DNA of 64,000 nt from Dinoroseobacter sp049801095 (GTDB taxonomy: Bacteria; Pseudomonadota; Alphaproteobacteria; Rhodobacterales; Rhodobacteraceae). The stretch lies in NCBI RefSeq assembly GCF_049801095.1, contig NZ_JBNAGH010000001.1:992001-1056000 (forward strand), written 5' to 3'. Every line of letters starts with the position of its first letter. Positions within the stretch are counted from its first letter, which is position 1. Below the pieces are notes generated by a model, which saw only the letters and a list, made by a program, of their open reading frames with translations, was not told the DNA's origin and did not search any database. Made by a program: the position numbers and the translations under genes. Below are positions 41,323-49,909 of the stretch, one piece after another.

Positions 41323-42114
41323 TCAGGAGCGGTTGAGGAACAAAGCCTCAGGATCGCTCTGTAGCAGCGCGGGCGTGCAGCGCTCGGGCGGGATCTCGGC
41401 CAGCCGAGGGCACGCGTTGAGGATCTCATCCAAGGGGAAGCGCTCCGGCACCCGTGGGCGCGCGAGACAGATTGCGCCATCCGCGCCCCAGATCGCTTCG
41501 ACTTGGCCGAGACGGGGCGCGCGCGGCGGATCATGGCGGGCAAAGACCTCAATCTTGCGCCCTGCCACCGTGTGCGGCACGCCCGTCCCGCAGTAATCTG
41601 CGCGCATCATGCGGGTGCAGGCCACGTGAAGCGCTGTCCGGCGTGCCGCCTCTGGCCCTATGCCCCCCGGTGCATAGCCCAGACGCAGACACTTCACATG
41701 GGCCCCGGCGGTACAGGTGAAGTTGAACCGGCCCTCGGGGAGTGCCCTGTAGCCCCCATCGGCAGTCGAGCTCCCAGGTAGGGCCACAGCCATCTGCAAG
41801 CCGAAGGGCCCCGGATGGCAGAGCGGCTCCCACGCACCGCCTTCGGGGTTCAGGAAAGACACCTGGTGGAGCCGGAACGCATGCGGGCCGCCATAAGGAT
41901 CCATCCGCGTGCTCTCGATCCGCGCCAAGTAGCCCGGCATCGCGAAGGCCCGCCCCAACAGAGCGGCCTCCGTCAGGCGGGTCCCGTCTGCGGTGATGCC
42001 AACAAGGCCTGAGTCCTCCAGATGAAGCTCAAGCTCCGGAGCGGCGGGCTGTTCCGCGCCCGCAGACATCGCCGCGATGAACCAAAGGACAAGGCCGAAG
42101 ATACATGGTCTCAT
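41323..42114 (-). CDS. Exported protein with an ADYC-like domain
   Basis: The 263-residue protein starts with a signal peptide (MRPCIFGLVLWFIAAMSAGA). The mature part contains CTRMMRADYCGTGVPHT, matching the named ADYC motif, and several Cys that could pair in the periplasm. GGAGGG precedes the ATG at 42114. The function of this domain is not known. The next minus-strand gene upstream is a small exported protein of similar style, 86 bases away, so the two may form an operon. Confidence 0.75.
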   Translation of the reverse strand: MRPCIFGLVLWFIAAMSAGAEQPAAPELELHLEDSGLVGITADGTRLTEAALLGRAFAMPGYLARIESTRMDPYGGPHAFRLHQVSFLNPEGGAWEPLCHPGPFGLQMAVALPGSSTADGGYRALPEGRFNFTCTAGAHVKCLRLGYAPGGIGPEAARRTALHVACTRMMRADYCGTGVPHTVAGRKIEVFARHDPPRAPRLGQVEAIWGADGAICLARPRVPERFPLDEILNACPRLAEIPPERCTPALLQSDPEALFLNRS

Positions 42115-42200
42115 GATCGCCCTCCGGCAGGGAAGGAACGGGCGCCACATGACAGATCCACGCCGCGCCCACCTCTTAAGGCCTCTGCTCAGAATGAGCC

Positions 42201-42464
42201 TTACTCAGCCGGAGTGGGCGTGCTTCCACTGCGCAGCCCGTCCAGCGCGGGCCCGTTCGTGGGACAGCCCTGGGTGGGCATGCAGCTATCGCCCATACCA
42301 CCACTCCAGACATCGTCCAGATCCTGAAGACGCTGTTCGGGTTTCGCTTGCGCGATGCGGCTGCCATCCATGGACGGGCCATTGAAGGTCGCAACCGCCA
42401 AAGCAGGGCTCGCGGCAAATGTCAGGAAGAGCGCTCCTGTGGAAAAGGTCAATTTGGTCATCAT
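42201..42464 (-). CDS. Small exported hypothetical protein (87 aa)
   Basis: Starts MMTKLTFSTGALFLTFAASPALA, a clear Sec signal, giving a mature peptide of about 64 residues with two Cys in SCMPTQGCP that could form a disulfide. A second ATG one codon later is an alternative. No family is recognised. It lies upstream of the ADYC-domain gene on the same strand. Confidence 0.65.
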   Translation of the reverse strand: MMTKLTFSTGALFLTFAASPALAVATFNGPSMDGSRIAQAKPEQRLQDLDDVWSGGMGDSCMPTQGCPTNGPALDGLRSGSTPTPAE

Positions 42465-42801
42465 GTCACTCGGGTTCGCTGCGACGCCAGCACCGCGCCG
42501 GCATCGAAAGGTGCCCTGATCTGACCTGGCCATGTTTCAGCCCGATTTCCGCGCTCGGGTCACCGTGTTTCAAGTGTTGCCGCGCACAGGGACCACGTGC
42601 AGGGACCACGCGCAGGGGCCGCGAATGCAAAGATCCGCGCCTTGGTTAACCAAAAAGCAAAGAGCCCCATGGCATGACACTGACCAATGACGCCGCACTT
42701 GGCGGATTGTCGCCGTTTTGGGATTCCAAACCGGGAAGCAGCTGAATACTGTGCGCGCAATCCGGCGGGGCACGGGTCACGTCGAGAAAAAGGGTCGCGC
42801 A
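42465..42801. other. 337-base gap before mipZ with three 13-bp tandem repeats
   Basis: Divergent gap between the small exported protein and mipZ. Within it, 42587-42623 holds three tandem units, CAGGGACCACGTG, CAGGGACCACGCG and the shorter CAGGGGCCGCG. A continuous open frame upstream of mipZ runs to 42718 but has no family signature. No confident promoter was found. Confidence 0.5.
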
Positions 42802-43611
42802 GTGGCACATATCATCGTCTTCGGCAACGAAAAGGGCGGCTCGGGCAAGTCGAGCACCTGCATGCATGTGGCCACCGCGCTCGCGCGGATGGGGCATCGG
42901 GTCGGCGGGGTCGATCTGGACCTGCGCCAGCGCAGCTTTGGCCGATATCTCGAGAACCGCGCCGCGACCTGCGAGCGCGAGGATGTCGTGCTGCCGCTGC
43001 CGACGCTGATCGAGCTGCCGCAGATCGATCAGGCGAGCCTGCCCGAGGGCGAGAATATCTGGGACTACCGGCTGAGTGCGGCGGTCTCCTCGCTTGAGGA
43101 GGAGTGCGATTTTGTCGTGATCGACTGCCCCGGCTCCCATACGCGGCTGAGCCAGGTGGCCCATTCGCTCGCCGATACGCTGATCACGCCGCTGAACGAC
43201 TCGTATGTGGATTTCGACATGCTGGCGCGGATCGATCCGACCACGAACAAGGTGCTCGGCCCGTCTGTCTATTCCGAAATGGTCTGGAGCGCGCGGCAAC
43301 TGCGCGCGCGGGCCGGTCTGCCGCCGATCGACTGGATCGTGCTGCGCAACCGTCTCGGCACGCAATACATGCACAACAAGAAGAAGATCGGCGACGCGCT
43401 GCAGGATCTGAGCAAGCGGATCGGGTGCCGCGTGGCCCCGGGCTTCTCCGAGCGCGTGATTTTCCGCGAGCTCTTTCCCCGGGGCCTGACCCTGCTGGAC
43501 CTGCGCGATATCGGCATCGCGCAGCTCAATATGTCAAACGTGGCCGCCCGGCAGGAGTTGCGTGATCTCATCACCGCGCTGAACCTGCCCGGGGTTGAGG
43601 TGGATTTCTGA
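42802..43611 (+). CDS. mipZ: Division-plane positioning ATPase MipZ
   Basis: The 269-residue ParA/MinD-type ATPase has the deviant Walker A GNEKGGSGKSSTCMHVA near the start, Walker B CDFVVIDCPGSHT, and DSYVDFDMLARID. MipZ forms polar gradients with ParB and inhibits FtsZ away from midcell in alphaproteobacteria without MinCDE. A GTG at 42802 preceded by AAGGG gives the standard N-terminus HIIVFGNEKGG. It is monocistronic here. Confidence 0.92.
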   Translation: MAHIIVFGNEKGGSGKSSTCMHVATALARMGHRVGGVDLDLRQRSFGRYLENRAATCEREDVVLPLPTLIELPQIDQASLPEGENIWDYRLSAAVSSLEEECDFVVIDCPGSHTRLSQVAHSLADTLITPLNDSYVDFDMLARIDPTTNKVLGPSVYSEMVWSARQLRARAGLPPIDWIVLRNRLGTQYMHNKKKIGDALQDLSKRIGCRVAPGFSERVIFRELFPRGLTLLDLRDIGIAQLNMSNVAARQELRDLITALNLPGVEVDF

Positions 43612-43676
43612 GCGTCGCGCCCTTGCGCCGCCTCACACCCGATCCCACGAGCCGGATGATCAGGGGTGCAGCCCCG

Positions 43677-44291
43677 TCAGCCGCAGGACAGGTTGGTCAC
43701 ATCATTCCAGGGATCGATCTGGATGTTCAGGCGATCCGGCCGGAAATCCATGGTCACAGGGCCGAAATAGATAACCCGCACACTGCCGGCGCCGCGCGGC
43801 ACAAGGGTGGAGTTCGGATCAATCGGCTGCCCGATCAAGCCTTCATTGTCCCACGCGCCACATGTATCGGCATCCCGCGGCGTGATCACGCCCCAACTCT
43901 CCGGATCGGGCTGGAGGGCCTTGCGGATCCAGAATCGCTCCCCCTCCCGGCTCAAACGGGTCTGTTCCTTGGGAGCCAGTTCATCCCCATAGGCCTGATT
44001 GCGCCCGTCGAACGCATCCATCAACGCTCGCAGCGCGGGCGGCAGCGGTGTGGCTTCCAAGGCCGACGGGCTGACCGGACCCAGTTTCAGGTAGCGGCCC
44101 AGACTGCTCAGCCCGCGCTCTGTCGAGGCCCCCACGACCCCGTCCACCGGTCCCGGAATGAACCCGTAGAAATGCAGCGCCGTCTGAATGTCGAACACAT
44201 CCTCGCGCAGCCCGGACTGCGCCTGCGCCGCTCCATAGGGCACGATTGCCAGCAAACTCATCCACAGCCCAACTACAATAGCGCGCAGCAT
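43677..44291 (-). CDS. Exported protein with peptidoglycan-binding-like and I78-inhibitor-like regions
   Basis: A 204-residue protein with a signal peptide ending AAQAQ. Residues about 30-65 (DVFDIQTALHFYGFIPGPVDG) resemble a PG_binding_1 repeat. The last 30 residues (MDFRPDRLNIQIDPWNDV, then a Cys) resemble the I78 peptidase-inhibitor pattern RPxRLNxxxD, with paired Cys (DADTCGAW and LSCG). It may therefore anchor near peptidoglycan and inhibit or shield against proteases. The two-part reading is by eye. Confidence 0.6.
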   Translation of the reverse strand: MLRAIVVGLWMSLLAIVPYGAAQAQSGLREDVFDIQTALHFYGFIPGPVDGVVGASTERGLSSLGRYLKLGPVSPSALEATPLPPALRALMDAFDGRNQAYGDELAPKEQTRLSREGERFWIRKALQPDPESWGVITPRDADTCGAWDNEGLIGQPIDPNSTLVPRGAGSVRVIYFGPVTMDFRPDRLNIQIDPWNDVTNLSCG

Positions 44292-44353
44292 GCCACAGCT
44301 CCTTCTCTCTCGCGTCGCCCCACCCTAGCCGCAGCGCAGCACCGGGGTCCATC

Positions 44354-44392
44354 CTGTAACAAAGCCCGCGATCACCGGGCCCGCTGTTACAG
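44354..44392. promoter_or_regulatory. Paired TGTNACA sites in a divergent promoter
   Basis: CTGTAACA and TGTTACAG are perfect 8-bp inverted arms 23 bases apart; each contains TGTnACA, and the two lie 30 bases centre to centre, about three helical turns. A small GCCCG/CGGGC hairpin lies between them. The site is between the divergent I78-like and TVP38 genes. Confidence 0.45.
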
Positions 44393-44523
44393 TTTTCCGC
44401 CCTTTTGCAATGAAAGCCCCCGCGCCGATCACCCGCGATCAAGCGGGCGTGATCGCTCTAACGGAGCCGCGCAATCGGGCGCAAATCATGGGACAACAGA
44501 CCCATAGCCAAAGGAACCCCGGG

Positions 44524-45255
44524 ATGTCGTCCATGGAAGAAAACCGCAAATCCGCTCTGCCCCGCTGGGTCCCCCTGGCCGGCATTGCTGCCATCGCCGC
44601 GATCGGCGCCTTCACCCTCAAGGACACGCTGAGCTTTCAGGCGCTGGCCGACAATCGCGAGGCCCTGATCGCCTTTCGCGACGCCAATCTGATCCTGACC
44701 ATCGCGGCCTATATGGCGATCTATATCGCCGTCGTGGCCTTCTCGCTGCCGGGGGCCACCATCGCCACGCTGGCGGGCGGGTTCCTCTTTGGTCTGACCA
44801 CGGGCACCGTCCTGACAGTCGCGTCGGCCACAATCGGCGCCACGCTGATCTTCCTCGCCGCCCGATGGGGCCTGGGCGAGAAGCTGGCCGCCAAGATGGA
44901 CGGATCCGAAGGCAAGGTGAAGCAGCTCAAGGAAGGTCTCGCCGAGAATGAGATCAGCGTGCTCTTTCTGATGCGCCTTGTTCCGGCCATCCCGTTCTTT
45001 GTCGCGAACCTGCTGCCGGCCCTGGTCGGGGTCAGCCTGCGGAACTTCGTCTTCACCACCTTCTTCGGGATCATCCCCGGCACCGCCGTCTACACCTGGG
45101 TTGGCGCCGGTCTGGGTGAGGTCTTTGCCCGCGGCGAGACCCCGAACCTCGGCATCATCTTCGAGCCCCATATCCTCGGCCCCATCCTTGGCCTCTCGGC
45201 GCTCGCCCTCCTCCCCATCATCCTCAAGCAATTCCGCAAGACCAAAGGCGCCTGA
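44524..45255 (+). CDS. TVP38/TMEM64 (DedA-like) membrane protein
   Basis: A 243-residue inner-membrane protein with about six helices and the VTT-domain features FSLPGATIATLAGGFLFG and LRLVPAIPFFVANLLPALVGVSL-like segments (here LMRLVPAIPFFVANLLP). The family is related to lipid scramblases. ATG 44524 has AAGGAA eight bases upstream. The gene is three bases before a flavin disulfide reductase gene, a pairing seen in other bacteria as a fusion or neighbour. Confidence 0.88.
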   Translation: MSSMEENRKSALPRWVPLAGIAAIAAIGAFTLKDTLSFQALADNREALIAFRDANLILTIAAYMAIYIAVVAFSLPGATIATLAGGFLFGLTTGTVLTVASATIGATLIFLAARWGLGEKLAAKMDGSEGKVKQLKEGLAENEISVLFLMRLVPAIPFFVANLLPALVGVSLRNFVFTTFFGIIPGTAVYTWVGAGLGEVFARGETPNLGIIFEPHILGPILGLSALALLPIILKQFRKTKGA

Positions 45256-45258
45256 TCC

Positions 45259-46671
45259 ATGACCAACCGTATTGAAACCGATATCTGCGTAATCGGCGCA
45301 GGCTCTGGCGGGCTGTCCGTCGCAGCGGGCGCGGTCCAGATGGGCGCAAAGGTCGTCCTGATCGAAGGCCACCTGATGGGCGGCGACTGCCTGAACTTCG
45401 GCTGTGTCCCCTCCAAGGCGCTGATTGCCGCCGGGAAACAGGCCCATATCGTCCGCAAGGGCGGCTTCGGGGTCGCCCCCGCCGAGCCCGAGATCGACTA
45501 TGCCGCCGCCAAGGATCATGTGCGCAGCGTGATCGACACCATCGCCCCCGTGGACAGCCAGGAGCGGTTCGAGGGCCTCGGCTGCACCGTGATCCGCGAG
45601 TATGCCAAGTTCATCTCGGAAACCGAGGTGCAGGCGGGCGATACGGTCATCAAGGCCCGTCGCTTTGTGATCGCCACGGGCTCGCGCCCCTTCGTGCCGC
45701 CGATCCCGGGTGTCGAGGATGTGCCCTATTTCACCAATGAGACGATCTTCGATCTGCGCGAGAAGCCGGAGCACCTGATCGTCATCGGCGGCGGCCCGAT
45801 CGGCATGGAAATGGCCCAGGCCCATGTGCGGCTTGGCTGCAAGGTCACCGTGCTCGAAGGCGCGAAAGCGCTCGGCAAGGACGACCCGGAACTGGCCGCC
45901 ATCGCGCTGGAGCGTCTGCGCGGCGAAGGGATCGAGATCCTTGAGGGCGCGCAAGCGGCCAAGATCTCCGGCGGCGAAGGCGCAATCACGGTCGAGACCG
46001 CTGATGGCAATTCGGTGACGGGCACGCATCTCTTGATGGCTGTGGGCCGGACGCCGAACCTCGACAAGCTGAACCTCGAGGCCGCCAAGGTCGACTATGA
46101 CCGTCGTGGGCTGAAGGTCGATGCCTCCCTGCGGACCACGAACAAGCGCATCTATGGCGCGGGCGATGTGGCTGGGCCGCTGCAGTTTACCCATGTGGCG
46201 GGCTATCACGCGGGCGTGCTCATACGGCAGATCGTACTGGGCCTGCCCGCCAAGACCCGGGACGACCATGTGCCCTGGGCCACCTACACGGACCCGGAAA
46301 TCGCGCAGGTCGGTCTGACCGAGGCGCAGGCGCTTGAGAAACATGGCGCTGCGCTGGAAGTCGCCCGGTTCGAGTATGACGAAAACGACCGCGCGATTGC
46401 GTCGGGCAAGACCACCGGCCTGATCAAGGTCATGGTCGTGAAGGGTCGCCCCGTGGGCGCCTCGATTGTCGGCGCCGAGGCGGGCGAGCTGATCGGGCTC
46501 TGGGCCTATGCCATCGCCAACAAGCACAAGATGGGAGCCGTGGCCAACATGATCGCGCCCTATCCGACGCTGGGCGAGATCAACAAGCGCGCCGCCGGGG
46601 CCTATTTCAGCCCCCGTCTGTTCGAAAGTGACCTGATCAAACGCATCGTGCGCATTGTCCAGAAGTTCTGA
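45259..46671 (+). CDS. FAD-dependent pyridine nucleotide-disulfide oxidoreductase (mercuric reductase / Lpd-like)
   Basis: A 470-residue class I flavoprotein: FAD-binding GAGSGGLSVAAGA, redox-active CLNFGCVPSKAL (Cys pair about residues 45-50), NAD-binding GGGPIGMEMA, and the second FAD motif IYGAGDVAGPLQFTHVAGYHAG. The usual His-Glu dimer-interface pair has no clear match (ending YPTLGEINKRAAG), so it is neither a typical Lpd nor a typical MerA. It is three bases after the TVP38 gene. It may reduce a disulfide or quinone linked to the membrane partner. Confidence 0.88.
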   Translation: MTNRIETDICVIGAGSGGLSVAAGAVQMGAKVVLIEGHLMGGDCLNFGCVPSKALIAAGKQAHIVRKGGFGVAPAEPEIDYAAAKDHVRSVIDTIAPVDSQERFEGLGCTVIREYAKFISETEVQAGDTVIKARRFVIATGSRPFVPPIPGVEDVPYFTNETIFDLREKPEHLIVIGGGPIGMEMAQAHVRLGCKVTVLEGAKALGKDDPELAAIALERLRGEGIEILEGAQAAKISGGEGAITVETADGNSVTGTHLLMAVGRTPNLDKLNLEAAKVDYDRRGLKVDASLRTTNKRIYGAGDVAGPLQFTHVAGYHAGVLIRQIVLGLPAKTRDDHVPWATYTDPEIAQVGLTEAQALEKHGAALEVARFEYDENDRAIASGKTTGLIKVMVVKGRPVGASIVGAEAGELIGLWAYAIANKHKMGAVANMIAPYPTLGEINKRAAGAYFSPRLFESDLIKRIVRIVQKF

Positions 46672-46707
46672 CAGGCTTATGTCAAGGTCGAGAGAGGAGC
46701 GACTGAC

Positions 46708-48111
46708 TTGAATTCGCTATCTGGACGCTTTCTGATCCTGACCGTCATCTTCGTGATGCTGGCCGAGGTGCTCATCTTTGTGCCCTCGGTCGCGCGCTTC
46801 CGCGAAGACTATCTGCTCGACCGGCTGGAGCGGGCGCAGATCGCCTCGCTCGCTCTGCTGGCCACGTCAAATGACATGGTCGAGCCCGAACTCGAGGCCG
46901 AGCTGCTGGAGAATGCCGAAGTCCTCAATGTCGTGCTGCGGCGGGATGAGGTGCGTCAGCTGGTTCTCTCGACCCCGATGCCCGGCGAGATTTATGGCAC
47001 CTATGATTTGCGGGATCCTTCGGCCTTTGAGCTGATCAAGGACGCCATGTGGAACCTCACCATGACCGAGGATCAGGTGATCCGCGTGATCGGCACCCCG
47101 GTACGCGGGGCGGGCGAGGTCATCGAAGTGACCATGCCTACCGGGCCCTTGCGCGCCGCCTTGATCGATTACGGGGTACGGATCCTGATTCTCTCGGCTG
47201 TGATCTCGATCTTCACGGCTGCACTCCTGTTCCTCGCCGTGCGCCGCTTCCTCGTCAAACCCATGCGCCGGGTGGTCAACCACATGACCGCCTATGCGGA
47301 AGCGCCCGAGGATGCGCGCCGGATCATCGCCCCGGATGCGGGCGTGACGGAGTTGCGCGACGCGGAGGTTGCCCTGAATTCCCTGCAAACCCAGCTGACC
47401 ACGGCCCTGAAACAGAAGGATCGTCTGGCGCAGTTGGGCGGGGCGGTGGCCAAGATCAGCCATGATCTACGCAATATCCTCACGGTGGCGCAGCTCCTGG
47501 CGGACCGGATGGAGCGCTCCGAAGATCCGACAGTGCAGCGCGCGGCACCGAAGCTCGTGAACGCGATCAGCCGGGCGGTGAACCTCTGCGAAGGCACGCT
47601 GGCCTTCGGCAAGGCCGAAGAGCTGCCGCCAACCCTCTCTCGGTTCAACCTGGGCCCGCTTATCGATGACGTCATCGACAGTGAGACCCTGGCCTGCACC
47701 GGTGACAACGTCACCCTGACCTCAGATGTGCCCCCGGCTCTCGCGATCCGCGCCGATAGCGAGCAGCTCTACCGCGTGATCTCGAACCTTGTGCGCAATG
47801 CCCGTCAGGCGATTGAGGCCACGGGCGTGCCCGGTAAGATCTGCGTGGCCGCGCGCGAGGAGGACGCCGAATGGATTATCTGCATCCGGGATACCGGGCC
47901 GGGCCTGCCGCCCCGGGCGCGCGAGAACCTGTTCACGGCCTTCCAGGGCGGTGTGCGCAAGGGGGGTACCGGGCTCGGTCTGGTGATCGCTGCGGAACTG
48001 GTGCGCGGCCATGGCGGGGCACTGGAGCTTGTGCAGACCGATGCGGAGGGCACCGAATTCGCCCTGCGTCTGCCGCGAAACTCCGCCATTCTCGACGCGG
48101 CTGCAGAATAA
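46708..48111 (+). CDS. Sensor histidine kinase (orphan)
   Basis: The 467-residue protein has a membrane helix at residues about 8-26, a periplasmic region of about 130 residues, a second helix (ILILSAVISIFTAALLFLAV), and a HAMP-like linker (RRFLVKPMRRVVNHM). The H-box KISHDLRNILTVAQLL, N-box NLVRNARQAI, G1 DTGPGLP and G2 GGTGLGLVIA follow. A TTG start has AGGAG nine bases upstream. No response regulator is encoded next to it. It follows the flavin reductase gene by 36 bases and may be co-transcribed with it. Confidence 0.9.
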   Translation: MNSLSGRFLILTVIFVMLAEVLIFVPSVARFREDYLLDRLERAQIASLALLATSNDMVEPELEAELLENAEVLNVVLRRDEVRQLVLSTPMPGEIYGTYDLRDPSAFELIKDAMWNLTMTEDQVIRVIGTPVRGAGEVIEVTMPTGPLRAALIDYGVRILILSAVISIFTAALLFLAVRRFLVKPMRRVVNHMTAYAEAPEDARRIIAPDAGVTELRDAEVALNSLQTQLTTALKQKDRLAQLGGAVAKISHDLRNILTVAQLLADRMERSEDPTVQRAAPKLVNAISRAVNLCEGTLAFGKAEELPPTLSRFNLGPLIDDVIDSETLACTGDNVTLTSDVPPALAIRADSEQLYRVISNLVRNARQAIEATGVPGKICVAAREEDAEWIICIRDTGPGLPPRARENLFTAFQGGVRKGGTGLGLVIAAELVRGHGGALELVQTDAEGTEFALRLPRNSAILDAAAE

Positions 48112-48162
48112 CGAAAAACCCGCTTGCAATGACCGGGGACGGGCGTTAGTCACCGCCCTCAC

Positions 48163-48239
48163 GGACCGATAGCTCAGCTGGATAGAGTACCTGACTACGA
48201 ATCAGGGGGTCGGGGGTTCGAATCCTCCTCGGTCCGCCA
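48163..48239 (+). tRNA. tRNA-Arg (anticodon ACG)
   Basis: A 77-base cloverleaf. Acceptor GGACCGA pairs with TCGGTCC, then discriminator G and encoded CCA. D-loop AGCTCAGCTGGATAGAG, anticodon arm CTGACTACGAATCAG with ACG in the loop, and T-arm with GGTTCGAATCC. ACG reads CGN Arg codons after adenosine-to-inosine editing. Confidence 0.96.
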
Positions 48240-48254
48240 CTCCCCCCTCAAGGC

Positions 48255-48269
48255 GCTGTGTAACACAGC
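48255..48269. promoter_or_regulatory. 15-bp near-perfect palindrome between tRNA-Arg and rpmH
   Basis: GCTGTGTAACACAGC has 7-bp arms around a single central base and contains TGTAACA, as does the site at 44354. It lies about 30 bases before the rpmH promoter -35. Confidence 0.35.
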
Positions 48270-48300
48270 CTGCAGGGGTGGAGGAAACGCCGCAAACGCG

Positions 48301-48329
48301 TTGACTCAAATGGCCCGTGCGCCTAAACG
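48301..48329 (+). promoter_or_regulatory. Probable rpmH-rnpA-yidD promoter
   Basis: TTGACT, a 17-base spacer, then TAAACG. Spacing is ideal and the start would lie about 60 bases before rpmH. Confidence 0.5.
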
Positions 48330-48395
48330 ACGGGCTCTGTAGATTTTCTGGCACGTGCGCCATCCGGGCGGCGGGTCAACCGAAGGAGAAAAGCG

Positions 48396-48530
48396 ATGAA
48401 GCGCACGTACCAACCGTCGAACCTGGTTCGCAAGCGGCGTCACGGGTTTCGCGCGCGCATGGCCACCAAGGCCGGCCGCAAGATCCTCAACGCCCGTCGT
48501 GCTCGCGGCCGCAAGTCGCTGAGCGCCTGA
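48396..48530 (+). CDS. rpmH: 50S ribosomal protein L34
   Basis: A 44-residue basic protein, [20 protein letters not shown] continuing with a [20 protein letters not shown] end, which is standard L34. AAGGAGAA lies before the ATG. It starts the conserved rpmH-rnpA-yidD cluster, usually followed by yidC, which is here about 3.3 kb further on after unrelated genes. Confidence 0.97.
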
Positions 48531-48553
48531 GCCCTGCCGCTGGCCTTCGGGCT

Positions 48554-49015
48554 ATGATGACAGAGCGCTCGTCCTCCGAGCCCGGTGCCGAAAAGGCACC
48601 CGCACCGCCGCCCGCGACTTCGCCGGCGGCGCTTGTCGTTCTGACCAAGCGCGCGGATTTTCTGGCCGCGGCCCGCGCCCGGCGGCAGGCAGCCCCCGCC
48701 TTTCTCTTGCAGGCGCGACGGCGCGCCGAGGACATGTCCTCGGCGCAGACCCGCATCGGGTTCACCTGTTCCAAGAAGGTTGGCAACGCCGTGGCCCGCA
48801 ACCGCGCCAAACGCCGCCTGCGCGAGATCGCGCGGCTTGAGCTGCCGCGCCATGGCAAACCGGGTTGGGACTATGTGCTGGTCGGGCGCAAGGAGGCGAC
48901 CGCGACCCGCGATTTTGCGGCTTTGCGTGCGGATCTCGTAACAGCGCTCGGTCGGATCCACGCGCCGCGCAACCCCTCGGGTAAACCGCCACGCAACAAG
49001 GCCCCGCGCCCATGA
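48554..49015 (+). CDS. rnpA: Ribonuclease P protein component
   Basis: The protein subunit of RNase P, 153 residues from the ATG at 48554. RIGFTCSKKVGNAVARNRAKRRLREIAR is the RNR motif region that contacts RNase P RNA. The N-terminus (about 30 residues rich in Ser, Pro, Glu) and the C-terminal basic tail (NPSGKPPRNKAPRP) are longer than in E. coli. The start is the first of two adjacent ATGs; the exact one is unsure. It overlaps yidD by four bases. Confidence 0.94.
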   Translation: MMTERSSSEPGAEKAPAPPPATSPAALVVLTKRADFLAAARARRQAAPAFLLQARRRAEDMSSAQTRIGFTCSKKVGNAVARNRAKRRLREIARLELPRHGKPGWDYVLVGRKEATATRDFAALRADLVTALGRIHAPRNPSGKPPRNKAPRP

Positions 49016-49233
49016 GCCCACTGGCCTTTGTGCTCTCCCTGCCCGTTCGGGCCTATCGCGCGGTGTTTTCGCCCTGGGTCGGGCATAACTGCCGCTATGA
49101 TCCCACCTGCTCTGCCTATGCCATGGAGGCCCTGCGCAAGCATGGCGGGATCAAGGGGGGCTGGCTTGCCCTGCGCCGGATCCTGCGCTGCCATCCCTGG
49201 GGCGGCATGGGTGTGGATGACGTGCCCGATTGA
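49012..49233 (+). CDS. yidD: Membrane protein insertion efficiency factor YidD
   Basis: A 73-residue protein, PVRAYRAVFSPWVGHNCRYDPTCSAYAMEAL then RRILRCHPWGGMGVDDVP, with the conserved Cys and amphipathic helix of YidD. It helps YidC-dependent insertion. ATG overlaps the rnpA stop (ATGA). Confidence 0.95.
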   Translation: MSPLAFVLSLPVRAYRAVFSPWVGHNCRYDPTCSAYAMEALRKHGGIKGGWLALRRILRCHPWGGMGVDDVPD

Positions 49234-49276
49234 ATAGCGGACGCATCTGCGTTTCACTCACGCCCATGTGGCGGGC

Positions 49277-49801
49277 TCAGAGTTTCTCGAAGGTGATGAT
49301 CACGTCACCCACATAGATCCCGGCGCGGGTCATATAGGCCCGGTTCAGCAAACGATCTTCGGAAAGCAGCCACATCCAATCGTCAAAGGAAAACCGCGTG
49401 GTCGTCCCGTCCCCGAGAGGCAGATCGATCGTATAGACCCAGTTGAATGTATCGCCTTGCTCGATGCCGCTGGCCGTCCCGATCACCCCCGGCGCGGTGC
49501 CTTCCCAGCTGTCCGGGCCGGTTTTGGTCAGGGTCCAGATCCGCTGCTCGGTGCTTGCATCTTCATAGACGAAATCCTCGACCAGCCACAGGGTTTCCCC
49601 GTCCCAGGTGCCCGTGATCTCCACCTCGAAGCGGCGGCGCACAGTCCCCAGCACGTCCTGAAACTGGCCATAAGCCACGAGATCGCCCGCGAAGAACTCC
49701 TCGAGATTGAGCTGCCGGTTGCTCAGCGCTGGATCCTCCAGCGCCGGTTTGCCCGTACAGGACGCGAGGAGCAGCACCGCTCCGATCAGAAATGCGCGCA
49801 T
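49277..49801 (-). CDS. DUF3833-like lipoprotein
   Basis: A 174-residue protein with a lipobox LLASC (Cys15) and a mature part containing LEEFFAGDLVAYGQFQDVLG and WLLSEDRLLNRAYMTRAGIYVGDVIITFEK, which match the uncharacterised DUF3833 family. It is probably anchored in a periplasm-facing membrane leaflet. It is convergent with yidD, 43 bases away, and divergent from ttcA. Confidence 0.82.
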   Translation of the reverse strand: MRAFLIGAVLLLASCTGKPALEDPALSNRQLNLEEFFAGDLVAYGQFQDVLGTVRRRFEVEITGTWDGETLWLVEDFVYEDASTEQRIWTLTKTGPDSWEGTAPGVIGTASGIEQGDTFNWVYTIDLPLGDGTTTRFSFDDWMWLLSEDRLLNRAYMTRAGIYVGDVIITFEKL

Positions 49802-49909
49802 CAGATCCCCCTTTGGGCCAGAGCTAAGCCACCAGGGGCCGCGGGCAAGCGATTGACGCCGGGGGGTGGGCTCGCCTATGCCCTGCGGGACCCCTCAAGG
49901 ATGCCCGAC

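Noticed and set aside
42587..42623. CRISPR array
   Set aside because: The three repeats are 13 bases, directly adjacent without spacers, and no cas genes are present.
48163..48239. tRNA-Arg as an integration site of a genomic island
   Set aside because: The downstream sequence is the core rpmH-rnpA-yidD cluster, with no integrase and no repeated tRNA 3' end seen.
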